A stretch of 37,929 nucleotides of DNA from an uncultured Alphaproteobacteria bacterium (GTDB lineage: Bacteria; Pseudomonadota; Alphaproteobacteria; Methylaequorales; Methylaequoraceae), in the NCBI GenBank assembly GCA_902579395.1, contig CACHGK010000009.1:1-37929 (forward strand), written 5' to 3'. This document shows, piece after piece, positions 7,681 through 16,888 of the stretch. The translations under genes and the position numbers were made by a program. Under the pieces are notes generated by a model. The model did no database searches, was not told where the DNA came from, and saw only the letters and a list, made by a program, of their open reading frames with translations. The stretch's first letter is position 1; every line of letters starts with the position of its first letter.

Positions 7681-9447
7681 ATGAACAAATATAGATCACA
7701 TAACTGCGGTGAGTTATCATCAAAAGACAAAGATAAAAATATTTTTTTATCAGGATGGATAAATAAAAAAAGAGACCATGGAGGATTACTGTTTGTTGAT
7801 CTGAGAGACCACTTTGGTGTAACTCAATGTGTTTTTGATTCTAGCATAGAGGGTTTTAAAGAATTAGAATCGATGAAATTAGAGAGCATTATCAAAGTAA
7901 CAGGAAAGGTTGTGAAAAGAAGTGAAGAGACAATTAATAAAAATCTACCGACCGGAGAGATAGAGATTTCTGTTGAAAATTTTTCAATATTAAATCAATC
8001 TGATCAGATTCCATTTCAAATAGCTGTTGATGACGATACTCCAGAAGACCTAAGATTAAGATATAGATATCTCGACCTCAGGAGAGAAAAAATACATAAG
8101 AATGTTATTCTAAGATCTAAGGTAATTAATAGTATAAGAAATAAAATGATTGCAAAAGGTTTTCTCGAAGTTCAGACCCCTATTTTAACTGCTTCTTCTC
8201 CCGAGGGTGCTAGAGACTTTTTAGTTCCAAGTAGATTAAATAAGGGGAAATTTTATGCACTACCTCAAGCACCACAAATTTTTAAGCAGTTACTAATGGT
8301 TTCAAATTTTGATAAATATTTCCAAATAGCACCATGTTTCAGAGATGAAGATGCCAGAGCTGATAGATCTCCAGGTGAGTTCTATCAATTAGATTTTGAG
8401 ATGGCATTTGTTGAACAAGAAGATATTTTTAATGAGATAGAACCTGTTATATTTGAAATTTTTAAAGAGTATTCAGACAAAAATATCTCATCTCCACCAT
8501 TTCCTAGAATAAAGTACAGAGAATCAATTGAAAAATATGGCTCTGACAAGCCAGATTTGAGAAACCCTCTTGAAATTAAAAATCTTACAGAGTGTTTTAT
8601 TGATTCAGGTTTTAAGATTTTTGAAAACAATATAAGAAATGGTTGCGTTGTCAAAGGAATTAGAGCACCTAATTCAGCAGAAAAACCGAGGACATGGTTT
8701 GATAAACTTAATAATTGGGCAAGGGAAAATGGTCAAAAAGGTTTGGGGTATGTTATTTATAGTGAGAATGAATTTAAAGGTCCAATTGCCAACAATCTGA
8801 AAGAGAAAAATCTTAAACTTATCTCTAAATTAACTGCTTTAGAAAATGGCGATTCGGTTTTCTTTATCTCTGACAAAGAAGATCATGCAAATAAATTTGC
8901 ATCAATTGTAAGGAATGAATTATGTAATCAACTTGATCTTCTAAAGACAAACGAGTTTAAATTTTGCTGGATTGTTGATTATCCAATGTATGAAATCAAC
9001 CCAACAACCAATAAAATAGACTTTAGTCATAATCCTTTCTCAATGCCACAAGGAGGTCTAGAATCACTCAAAAATAAAAATCCATTAGATGTTTTAGCAT
9101 GGCAATTTGACATAGTTTGTAACGGAATTGAATTATCTTCTGGAGCAATAAGAAATCATAAACCTGAAATAATGGTCAAAGCATTTGAGATAGCTGGATA
9201 TGATATTGATCAACTTAAAAAAAAATTTGGATTCCTATTCAACGCTTTTAAGTTTGGAGCGCCTCCCCATGGAGGTTCGGCTCCAGGTATTGATCGAATG
9301 ATAATGCTTCTGGCAGATGAGGAGAATTTGAGAGAGGTTGTTGCATTTCCAATGAACCAACAAGCAGAAGATTTAATGCTCTGCTCACCTACTGAAATTC
9401 CAGAAAAACATCTGAAAGAGCTCGGAATTTTATTAAAAAAGAAATAG
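7681..9447 (+). CDS. aspS: Aspartyl-tRNA synthetase, probably non-discriminating
   Basis: A class II synthetase of 588 residues, the bacterial length. An N-terminal OB anticodon-binding domain (about 1-105) precedes the catalytic core with motif 2 (FRDEDARADRSPGEFYQLD) and motif 3 (GGSAPGIDRMIML), interrupted by the bacterial GAD insertion (about 285-415). In the anticodon-binding region the sequence is KKRDHGG with His33; a His here is associated with AspRS that also charges tRNA-Asn, whereas E. coli has Leu. With gatCAB 9 kb away this suggests Asn-tRNA formed by amidation. Convergent with rpmG, six bases apart. Confidence 0.96.
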   Translation: MNKYRSHNCGELSSKDKDKNIFLSGWINKKRDHGGLLFVDLRDHFGVTQCVFDSSIEGFKELESMKLESIIKVTGKVVKRSEETINKNLPTGEIEISVENFSILNQSDQIPFQIAVDDDTPEDLRLRYRYLDLRREKIHKNVILRSKVINSIRNKMIAKGFLEVQTPILTASSPEGARDFLVPSRLNKGKFYALPQAPQIFKQLLMVSNFDKYFQIAPCFRDEDARADRSPGEFYQLDFEMAFVEQEDIFNEIEPVIFEIFKEYSDKNISSPPFPRIKYRESIEKYGSDKPDLRNPLEIKNLTECFIDSGFKIFENNIRNGCVVKGIRAPNSAEKPRTWFDKLNNWARENGQKGLGYVIYSENEFKGPIANNLKEKNLKLISKLTALENGDSVFFISDKEDHANKFASIVRNELCNQLDLLKTNEFKFCWIVDYPMYEINPTTNKIDFSHNPFSMPQGGLESLKNKNPLDVLAWQFDIVCNGIELSSGAIRNHKPEIMVKAFEIAGYDIDQLKKKFGFLFNAFKFGAPPHGGSAPGIDRMIMLLADEENLREVVAFPMNQQAEDLMLCSPTEIPEKHLKELGILLKKK

Positions 9448-9453
9448 TTTAAA

Positions 9454-9621
9454 TTATTTGATTTTTTGTTCTTTAAATATTACGTGTTTCCTAACTTTGG
9501 GATCATACTTTTTTAGCTCAAGCTTCTCAGTCATAGATTTTGGATTTTTAAACTTTACGTAGAAGTACCCAGTGTTGGCAGAACTTACCATCTTTACCTG
9601 TATTGTATTTGATTTAGCCAT
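9454..9621 (-). CDS. rpmG: Ribosomal protein L33
   Basis: A 55-residue L33 of the large subunit. It has the typical alphaproteobacterial start [15 protein letters not shown], the NTGYFYV motif, and [15 protein letters not shown] near the end. It lacks the two Cys pairs of the zinc-binding form, so it is the zinc-independent (C-minus) type usual in Gram-negatives. It is the last gene of the long minus-strand unit, 42 bases after the DUF983 gene. Confidence 0.96.
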   Translation of the reverse strand: MAKSNTIQVKMVSSANTGYFYVKFKNPKSMTEKLELKKYDPKVRKHVIFKEQKIK

Positions 9622-9663
9622 ATAATTTTTATATAAATATTTGAATCCATGTCAAGTTTAACA

Positions 9664-10005
9664 TTATTTATCTCCTAAAAAAATTTGAATACCAATAAAT
9701 GCACCTTTTATTCTTGGCAAGAGCCATAGACTCATTACAATTGTTATAATAGGCCATAGGATCATTTGGCTTATAATGGGTGGACTAAAATATTTTTCTA
9801 TCAACAAAATAATTGGAATTAATATATGACCTACAATAAAAATTGTTATATAAGCAGGACCATCGTCAGATTTATAATCAGAAAGTCTTAATCCACATTT
9901 TTTACATTTTTTATAGGTCTTTATATATTTTTTGAAAATAGGGGAACCTGCACACTGTGGACATATTTTATTAAATCCTCGTTTCATTAATATTAACTTT
10001 TTCAT
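9664..10005 (-). CDS. DUF983 membrane protein
   Basis: A 113-residue protein with an N-terminal zinc-ribbon-like module (CPQC at 16-19 and CKKC at 34-37) followed by two or three hydrophobic segments (about 52-70, 80-95 and 98-110). CPxC, then CxxCG, then GPAY and a pair of helices is the DUF983 pattern; function is unknown. It commonly lies next to rnr and rpmG in Alphaproteobacteria, exactly as here (eight bases after rnr), and probably sits in the inner membrane with the ribbon in the cytoplasm. Confidence 0.85.
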   Translation of the reverse strand: MKKLILMKRGFNKICPQCAGSPIFKKYIKTYKKCKKCGLRLSDYKSDDGPAYITIFIVGHILIPIILLIEKYFSPPIISQMILWPIITIVMSLWLLPRIKGAFIGIQIFLGDK

Positions 10006-10013
10006 AATTTTAA

Positions 10014-11471
10014 TTAAGCAATGATTTTCACTTTTTCTCCTAGAATTTTACCAGATTTGATATCATTTCGTTTGATTTTAAATGAAACTTTTTGACCAAT
10101 CTTAAAATCATTTTCATTTTTTCTTTTTCTTTCTATTAAATTATCGAAACGATTTTTTATTCTCACTAAACATGAAAATGGCAGTTCAAATGCTTTAATA
10201 AAAATCCCAAATGACTCAATTCCGTCAATTACTCCAGTAAAGAATTTTTTATTTTTATTTTTGATGTATAAACAACATGCTTTTTCAAGTATGTTTCTTT
10301 CGATTACATCTGATTTTTTTTCTTGAGAGGTTAAATGTTCAGACAAACCCTCTTCATGCACATTTTTATTGTTATTAAAAACAAAATCAATGAGATTTCT
10401 ATGTACATCTAAATCTGAATATCTTCTGATGGGTGAGGTAAAATGCGTGTAGTAATCTAAACCTAATCCAAAATGCCCACAATTTTTATTTCCATAATAT
10501 GCTTTTGCCTGAGTTCTTAATAATGCGTCATTTAAGAAAATTTTTTTTTCATTAATTTTGTTTAGGACATTATTAAAATCTTTTTGGTTTTTAAATTTTT
10601 CATTATTGTAAAGATTATTTTCCTTAAGAATTTTCTTTAATTCTTTAATTTTTTCTTCCCTGGGTTTCTCGTGATTTCTGTATATTGAACTAATTTTATT
10701 TATTTTAATGTATTTAGCTACTGTTTCATTTGCTAAAACCATAAACTCTTCAATAAGTTTATATGAAGTAAGATCTTCTTTTCTTTTAAAAAAAAAATCT
10801 TCATTGACCTCCTGAATAATTTGAAATTCATTTCTTGAGAAATTTATTTTATTTCTTGAAGCTGATATTCTTTCTAAAGTCTTATATCCTTTAAATAAAT
10901 TTTGAATAAGTTCAAAATTTTCGTGTTCTTTAATCTTGTTAAAATAGATTTTGTCAACTTGATTATAAGTTAATCTTGCCACTGAAATAATTTTTGCTCG
11001 ATGAATATAAAAATTTAATATCTTATAATTTTTTATTTGAACTTCAATAATAAGGCATGCTCTTTCTTTTTTTGGAATTAAAGAGCATATGTTATTTGAT
11101 ATTAACTCCGGAAACATCGGTATCACTCTGTCAGGAAAGTAGAAAGAATTACCTCTTTTTTTAGCTTCTATATCAAGAGGATCATTTTTCTCAATAAAAA
11201 AGCTTACATCTGATATTGCAACCATTATAGTTGTAAGACCGTTATGATTGCTTGACCATACAGCATCATCGAAGTCTTTGCTATCTTCTCCATCTATTGT
11301 GACAAATGGAATGCTAGTAAAATCTTTATGATATTTAATTTTTTTATTTTCAATTTTATTAAAATGAGTCTTAAAAGATTTTGGAAATCTTTCTCTCAAT
11401 GAATTCTGTTTAATTTCATCTTCAATGATCTCAGATAATTTTAATTTATATTTGTTTCTTTTTATTTTCAC
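10014..11471 (-). CDS. rnr: RNase R-type exoribonuclease lacking N-terminal cold-shock domains
   Basis: A 485-residue RNB-family 3'-5' exoribonuclease. The catalytic signature TIDGEDSKDFDDAVW with its clustered Asp residues lies near residues 58-72; in E. coli RNase R (813 residues) it is more than 250 residues in. The RNB domain is followed by one S1 domain (about 405-485, starting FFTGVIDGIESFGIFI). The HTH, CSD1 and CSD2 regions are missing. There is no room for them: a GTG at 11469-11471 is the start, a stop lies two codons upstream, and topA ends 29 bases away. The Lys-rich C-terminal tail of RNase R is also absent. It probably remains an active nuclease with altered RNA loading. The conserved topA-rnr neighbourhood supports RNase R over RNase II. 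Confidence 0.88.
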   Translation of the reverse strand: MKIKRNKYKLKLSEIIEDEIKQNSLRERFPKSFKTHFNKIENKKIKYHKDFTSIPFVTIDGEDSKDFDDAVWSSNHNGLTTIMVAISDVSFFIEKNDPLDIEAKKRGNSFYFPDRVIPMFPELISNNICSLIPKKERACLIIEVQIKNYKILNFYIHRAKIISVARLTYNQVDKIYFNKIKEHENFELIQNLFKGYKTLERISASRNKINFSRNEFQIIQEVNEDFFFKRKEDLTSYKLIEEFMVLANETVAKYIKINKISSIYRNHEKPREEKIKELKKILKENNLYNNEKFKNQKDFNNVLNKINEKKIFLNDALLRTQAKAYYGNKNCGHFGLGLDYYTHFTSPIRRYSDLDVHRNLIDFVFNNNKNVHEEGLSEHLTSQEKKSDVIERNILEKACCLYIKNKNKKFFTGVIDGIESFGIFIKAFELPFSCLVRIKNRFDNLIERKRKNENDFKIGQKVSFKIKRNDIKSGKILGEKVKIIA

Positions 11472-11500
11472 TTTTTAGAAATTTATTTTTAATAATTAAA

Positions 11501-13957
11501 TTACTTTTTTTTTCCATTTGTAGATTTTTTTAGGTTGTTATTCATTATTTTGATTGCATCCTCCAATGACACTTTTTTGGTTTCATATTCTTTAGGAATC
11601 GAGTAATTCTTTTTATTACATGACAGATAGTCAGGTCGGCCTTTGATTCCCTTTTTCTGGACAATCTCTTTTTTTATTTCTGGATGAATGCCAATAACCA
11701 ACTCTTTTCTTTCATCTAAATATTTTTGAATTAGCTCAATTGCCCTATTAATTCCAATTTCAGTTACATCATCTTCTTTCAAAGAAATAAATTTCTTATC
11801 ATGTTTGAGGTATGGTCCGTAAGGACCAATGGAGGCTAGTATTTCTTCTTTAGAATCAGGAAAAATTCCAATAATTCTTGGTAACATAATTAATTTTAAA
11901 GATTTTTCTAAATCAATTTCTTCATTAGACATATTTTTGGGGATTCCAACTCTTTTAGGTTTATCGAAGTTAGTTTGCATTTCTAGATATCTTCCATATC
12001 TGCCTATTTTTAAAAATATATCTTTTCCAGTTTTTGGGTCTTTTCCTATTTTTTTTCCATCACCAGTAAGCTCAGTGTTATCAGAGTCTTCTCCTATAGT
12101 TGAACTAAATTTACATCCATCTGATTCTTTACTATAATTAGTACAACCTAGAAAAGGTCCTGAAGAAGCAAATTTAATAGTTAATTGACCATCTGAGCAC
12201 TTTGGACAATCCTTCTTTTTTATTATTTCAGGGCTCAGCTCATTTATTTTATTAATAACTTCAGTAATACTTTTAGACTCAACATCTTTTACGGTGCTAT
12301 TAAGTAATTCAAGAAAACTTTGAAGCGTAATTTTCCAGTTTGATTTAGATTCTGTTATTAAATCAAGTTGCTCCTCTAAATTTGCTGTAAATTTATAGTC
12401 TACAAACTTAAAAAAGAATCCGTCTAAGAATTTAGATAGTATTTTTCCTCTAGATGTTGGAATTAAAGATTTATTTTTTATCGTGATATATGAGTTTCCT
12501 TCGAGTCTAGTAAAAATAGAAACATAAGTTGAGGGTCTCCCAATTCCTAACTCTTCTAATTTCTTTATCAGACCAGCCTCTGAAAACCTATTAGGTGGTT
12601 TTGTGAAATTTTGTTTAATGTCGACTTTTGATTTATTCATAGTGTGTCCTATTTCCAAATTTGGTAAAGGTTGCTGGTCATCATTTTTATCTGAGTAATT
12701 ATATATTTTTTTAAAACCTTTAAAAATTTCTACTGATCCGGTGGATTTAAGAACAAAGTTTCCACCGTTAAGAATATAAGTGGTTTCTAAACTTTTACTC
12801 TGAGCCATTTGAGATGCTATTGTCCTTTTCCAGATAAGTTCGTATAATTTGAATTGATCCTGATTAAGTTTATTTTTAACCTCCTCTGGTTTTACTTTCA
12901 ACTGAGTGGGTGTTACAGCCTCATGTCCTTGTTGAACAAACTTTGATTTTTCTTTGTAATCTATTTGTTCATTAGACAAAAATTCATTTCCAAATTCTTT
13001 TTTTATTATCTCTCGAAGATTTATTATTTCTTCTTTCTTCATTCTATTTGAGTCTGTTCTATGATAAGTGATTAAGGCGCCAAGTTCAGAAATTCCGTCT
13101 TTAAGTTGTTGAGCAATTGTGTTGGTATATTTTGGGCTAAACCCAAGTTTAGATGACGCGTCTTGTAACAATAGAGAATTTGAAAAAGGAGAATATGGTT
13201 TTCTGCTTTTTTCTTTTTTTATGACATCTACAACAGTAAATTCTAAACTCTGAATTTTTTTTTTAATATTTACTGCTTGATTTTCATTTTTTATTGATAG
13301 TTTCTCAAATTTTTCTTGGTTTTCTGAATGTAAGTTACACTTCATTGAATTTTCTTTTTTATCAGATAACTCAATTTCAATTTCCCAGTATTCCTCAGCA
13401 ACAAAAATGTCGATTTCTTTTTCTCTTGCACATAAAATTTTAAGAGTTGGTGACTGAACTCTTCCTGCAGATTTCCCAAAAATGGTTCTTCTTGTGGTGA
13501 TAGGAGAGATTTTATACCCAAAGAATTTGTCAAGAAACCTTCTGGTTATTGCTGCATTCACTAGATTTTGATTTATATTTCTTGGTTTATTGATTGCTTC
13601 AATTATGTCTGTTTTTCTTATTGCTGAAAATTCTATTCTTTTAAAGGTTTTGTTATTGATAAGATTTTTTTCTTTACAAAGTTCAACAACATGCCACGCA
13701 ATTAATTCTCCTTCTCTGTCAGGGTCGAGTGCCAAAAAAACTTCATCCGCCTTTTTAATTCCATTTATTAAGGGATCGGCTTTTTTTTTGTCAACAACCC
13801 ATTCTTTAACAGTAAAATCTTCATCTTCTTCGATTCCAATTCCTTTTTCTGGAAGATCTCTGAAGTGTCCTATACTTGATACTACGTCAAAATTTTCGTC
13901 AAGATATCCTTTAATCGTTTTTGCCTTAGCTGGTGATTCTACAATAAGAAGTTTCAT
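11501..13957 (-). CDS. topA: DNA topoisomerase I
   Basis: A type IA topoisomerase of 818 residues that relaxes negative supercoils. The N-terminal Toprim domain begins LLIVESPAKAKTIKGYL and has the DPDREGE metal motif (residues 78-84). The catalytic tyrosine is Tyr298 in ITYHRTDS, and the GIGRPSTY motif follows. The C-terminus has one four-Cys zinc ribbon (starting CPKC near residue 577), then two or three zinc-free repeats and a Lys-rich tail. It follows plsY after 49 bases; the dprA gene often found between them is absent. Confidence 0.97.
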   Translation of the reverse strand: MKLLIVESPAKAKTIKGYLDENFDVVSSIGHFRDLPEKGIGIEEDEDFTVKEWVVDKKKADPLINGIKKADEVFLALDPDREGELIAWHVVELCKEKNLINNKTFKRIEFSAIRKTDIIEAINKPRNINQNLVNAAITRRFLDKFFGYKISPITTRRTIFGKSAGRVQSPTLKILCAREKEIDIFVAEEYWEIEIELSDKKENSMKCNLHSENQEKFEKLSIKNENQAVNIKKKIQSLEFTVVDVIKKEKSRKPYSPFSNSLLLQDASSKLGFSPKYTNTIAQQLKDGISELGALITYHRTDSNRMKKEEIINLREIIKKEFGNEFLSNEQIDYKEKSKFVQQGHEAVTPTQLKVKPEEVKNKLNQDQFKLYELIWKRTIASQMAQSKSLETTYILNGGNFVLKSTGSVEIFKGFKKIYNYSDKNDDQQPLPNLEIGHTMNKSKVDIKQNFTKPPNRFSEAGLIKKLEELGIGRPSTYVSIFTRLEGNSYITIKNKSLIPTSRGKILSKFLDGFFFKFVDYKFTANLEEQLDLITESKSNWKITLQSFLELLNSTVKDVESKSITEVINKINELSPEIIKKKDCPKCSDGQLTIKFASSGPFLGCTNYSKESDGCKFSSTIGEDSDNTELTGDGKKIGKDPKTGKDIFLKIGRYGRYLEMQTNFDKPKRVGIPKNMSNEEIDLEKSLKLIMLPRIIGIFPDSKEEILASIGPYGPYLKHDKKFISLKEDDVTEIGINRAIELIQKYLDERKELVIGIHPEIKKEIVQKKGIKGRPDYLSCNKKNYSIPKEYETKKVSLEDAIKIMNNNLKKSTNGKKK

Positions 13958-14006
13958 AACAATGGAATTAACTATAGTCTTAAGTAAGAAAAGTCAAAAT
14001 GAATTT

Positions 14007-14594
14007 TCACTTTTTTAAAATAATTTTAGATTCATTTCCATTTATTAATCTTTTAATATTAGAAATATGTTTTAAAAAAATCATGATCACAATTATTAAC
14101 ATCGTTAAAAATAAACTATCATGATTATGAAATATAATTAATAGAACAACCGATGAAGCAAATAAGGCAGAAAGAGAAGAATATTTACTTATTATTGCTA
14201 CAATCAACCAAGTGAAAATAAAAATTAATCCATAAATTATGTTATAGGCGGTTAAGCAACCAATGATTACAGCAATTCCCTTTCCACCATTAAATTTTAT
14301 CCAAATTGGAAATAAATGTCCTAAAAATATGAAAAAAATTAATAAATCAGGCGTAATCTGAGTATTTTTTAATAACATTAAAGGGATGTATCCCTTAAAT
14401 ATATCACAAATTAAAGTAATTAAACCAAGTCGCCATCCACTTGTTCTTGTAATATTAGTTGCTCCAATATTTTTCGAACCTTCAAGCCTGGGATCATTTT
14501 TTTTAAAAATTAAAGATATCAATAGACCAAAAGGTATTGACCCTATGATATAACATAGGATAATTGTTAAAAGAATATCAAAACTTAAAAACAA
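14007..14594 (-). CDS. plsY: Acyl-phosphate:glycerol-3-phosphate acyltransferase
   Basis: An inner-membrane enzyme making lysophosphatidic acid from acyl-phosphate, the first membrane phospholipid step. It is 195 residues with about five hydrophobic helices. The three PlsY motifs are visible: GSIPFGLLIS near the N-terminus, the Gly-Ser-Lys-Asn-Ile-Gly-Ala-Thr-Asn motif at about 39-47, and GHLFPIWIKFNGGKGIA at about 90-106. It overlaps the end of the pyrC-like gene by 17 bases, so translation is probably coupled. Confidence 0.95.
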   Translation of the reverse strand: MFLSFDILLTIILCYIIGSIPFGLLISLIFKKNDPRLEGSKNIGATNITRTSGWRLGLITLICDIFKGYIPLMLLKNTQITPDLLIFFIFLGHLFPIWIKFNGGKGIAVIIGCLTAYNIIYGLIFIFTWLIVAIISKYSSLSALFASSVVLLIIFHNHDSLFLTMLIIVIMIFLKHISNIKRLINGNESKIILKK

Positions 14595-15894
14595 GTTTTC
14601 CTCTTACAAATGTTATCAAATTTAGCCCTTCAACTAAAATCCCATCAAATGGTGAATTTTTTGATTTACTAAAAAAATTTTCTGGCTTAATCTTCCAAGG
14701 CTTTTCTAGGTTAAAAATTGCTAAATCAGCATCACAACCCGTTTCTATTTTACCTAAATTTAATCCAAGAATATCAGACGGATTTTTAGTAATTAATGAT
14801 ATTGCTTTAACCAAATCAAGTTTCTCATTTTTTACAAGACTCAGTGTCATTGGCAAAAGTGTTTCAAGTCCTACACCACCAAATTCTGCTTGCTTAAATG
14901 GAATTCTTTTAGCATCTTGATCTTGTGGAGTATGGTCTGATACAATTGCGTCAATAGTTCCATCAAATAAACCTTTAATAATCTCTTTCCTGTCATCTTC
15001 GGATCTTAACGGAGGGGATAGCTTAGAAAATGTTCTATAATTTTCAAGAGAAAGTTCATTCAACAAAAAATAAGGAGGTGCTGTGTCACAGGTAATAGGC
15101 ATCCCTTTTTTTTTGGCATTTCTTATGATTTCAACAGTTTCTTTGGTAGAAATATGACTCACGTGATATCTACAATTTGTATCTTTCACAAGCCATAAAT
15201 CTCTTTCAACTATCATAGCCTCTGTGTAACTTGGTATTCCCATTAAACCCATTCTTGTCGAGACTTCACTTTCATTCACATCTCCACCGAAACTCAGCTC
15301 AGGTTCCTCAGCATGTTGAATAACTAAACCATCAAAAGATTTTACATAGTTTAACGCTCTTCTCATAACTCTAGCATTTGAAACACTTTTATTACCATCA
15401 GTAAATCCTACCGCACCAGATTCATACATTAATTGAAGTTCTGATATTTCTTCGCCTTTTGACTCTCTAGTTATACAACCTGTACAAAAAACTTTGCTGA
15501 GTGCTACCTCTCTTGCCTTTCTTTGAATGCTTTGAATAATGGCAGGCTGATCAATTGTTGGAGATGTGTTTGGCATACAGATCATGGAAGTAATGCCTCC
15601 ACTCGCAGCAGCCATGCATGCACTCTCAATAGTCTCTTTGTGTTCAAGTCCAGGTTCACCTAAATTTACTCTCATATCAACAAAACCAGGTGAAACATAA
15701 AGATTTTCACAATTAATAATTTCAATTTTCTCTGAATTCATAGAAATATTTTTCTCTATTGAACTAATAACCTTATTTTCGATAAGAACATCTTTTTTTT
15801 CTATTTTTTTAGTTTTGGGATTTATAACTTTGCCATTTTTAAGTAAATAGCTTTTAAGATTTCTTTTGTTATTAAAAGGGTTATTTTTATTCAT
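14578..15894 (-). CDS. Dihydroorotase-like protein with missing metal ligands
   Basis: A 438-residue amidohydrolase homologous to class I dihydroorotase, four bases after pyrB. The overall family pattern is kept (PGFVDM, NLGEPG, CMPNTSPTIDQP, QHAEEPEL, SHISTKETVEIIR, IVSDHTPQD). However, the HxH metal pair is replaced: residues 73-77 read DMRVN instead of D-x-H-V-H. The region normally Thr-Pro-His-His reads APPY. Alphaproteobacteria often encode such a degenerate homologue beside ATCase (annotated pyrC or pyrX), and in Pseudomonas an inactive homologue supports the ATCase holoenzyme. I infer a structural or regulatory partner of PyrB, with true dihydroorotase elsewhere; weak catalysis cannot be excluded. 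Confidence 0.85.
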   Translation of the reverse strand: MNKNNPFNNKRNLKSYLLKNGKVINPKTKKIEKKDVLIENKVISSIEKNISMNSEKIEIINCENLYVSPGFVDMRVNLGEPGLEHKETIESACMAAASGGITSMICMPNTSPTIDQPAIIQSIQRKAREVALSKVFCTGCITRESKGEEISELQLMYESGAVGFTDGNKSVSNARVMRRALNYVKSFDGLVIQHAEEPELSFGGDVNESEVSTRMGLMGIPSYTEAMIVERDLWLVKDTNCRYHVSHISTKETVEIIRNAKKKGMPITCDTAPPYFLLNELSLENYRTFSKLSPPLRSEDDRKEIIKGLFDGTIDAIVSDHTPQDQDAKRIPFKQAEFGGVGLETLLPMTLSLVKNEKLDLVKAISLITKNPSDILGLNLGKIETGCDADLAIFNLEKPWKIKPENFFSKSKNSPFDGILVEGLNLITFVRGKLVFKF

Positions 15895-15898
15895 TTTA

Positions 15899-16843
15899 TC
15901 AATCTTTTTTTATTAGAGCATTTAGACATGCCATTCTGACTGCCACTCCCATTCTTACTTGTTCAAATATTGCTGACCTATCCAAATCATCAGCTAATTC
16001 AGAATCAATTTCAACTCCCCTATTCATTGGTCCTGGGTGAAGAATCAGTGCATCGGATTGAGCATATTTTAATTTTTCTCTATCAATCCCATAAAATCTA
16101 AAATATTCTCTTACTGAGGGAACAAAAGATCCTGACATTCTCTCTAATTGAAGTCTAAGCATAATAATTATATCTACATTTTTTAAACCATCTTTCATTT
16201 TGTAAAATACTTTTACTCCTAATGATTCAATATCTTTAGGCATAAGGGTGGCTGGACCAATAACCCTAACTTCAGCGCCAAGTGTGTTTAAAAGATGAAT
16301 ATTTGATCTTGCAACTCTACTGTGCATGATATCTCCACAGATTGCTATCTTTAGTCCACTTATTGACTTTTTACGGCTAAGTATTGTTAAAGCATCAAGG
16401 AGTGCTTGTGTTGGGTGTTCATGAGGCCCATCACCGGCATTAATTACCCCACAATTAACTTTTTCCGATAAGAGCTTTACTGCTCCAGCATCATGATGTC
16501 TGACAACAATTAAATCGGGTTGCATTGCATTTAATGTCATTGCTGTATCGATCAATGTTTCACCTTTTTTTATAGAGCTTGTTCCTACAGAAATATTTAA
16601 CATATCTGCACCAAGTTTTTTTCCTGCTAACTCAAAAGAGGTTCTCGTTCTAGTAGAATTTTCAAAGAATAAGTTAATACAAGTCTTATTTTTGAGGTAA
16701 TTAAGTTTTTTGCCATTTTTATTTAAATATGAAGCAAATTTTTGAGATAAATTTAAAAGAAAATTAATTGTGTCTGGGAGAAGCCCCTCTATTCCTAAGA
16801 GATGCTTATGAGGATAACTTTTTAGTTTATTTTCCTCTTTCAT
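15899..16843 (-). CDS. pyrB: Aspartate carbamoyltransferase catalytic chain
   Basis: Condenses carbamoyl phosphate with aspartate in the first committed step of pyrimidine synthesis. It has 314 residues. The carbamoyl-phosphate motif [13 protein letters not shown] is near residues 55-67, followed by [17 protein letters not shown] and the aspartate-loop [12 protein letters not shown] near the C-terminus. No pyrI regulatory subunit is adjacent; the dihydroorotase-like gene follows by four bases and may assemble with it. Confidence 0.97.
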   Translation of the reverse strand: MKEENKLKSYPHKHLLGIEGLLPDTINFLLNLSQKFASYLNKNGKKLNYLKNKTCINLFFENSTRTRTSFELAGKKLGADMLNISVGTSSIKKGETLIDTAMTLNAMQPDLIVVRHHDAGAVKLLSEKVNCGVINAGDGPHEHPTQALLDALTILSRKKSISGLKIAICGDIMHSRVARSNIHLLNTLGAEVRVIGPATLMPKDIESLGVKVFYKMKDGLKNVDIIIMLRLQLERMSGSFVPSVREYFRFYGIDREKLKYAQSDALILHPGPMNRGVEIDSELADDLDRSAIFEQVRMGVAVRMACLNALIKKD

Positions 16844-16888
16844 TAAAATTTCATACTATAGCTTATATCAAATTGTTCAATAAAGAAG

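Noticed and set aside
13590-14018. Plus-strand 142-codon ORF over the topA start
   Set aside because: Antisense of the conserved Toprim region of topA; no supporting signal.
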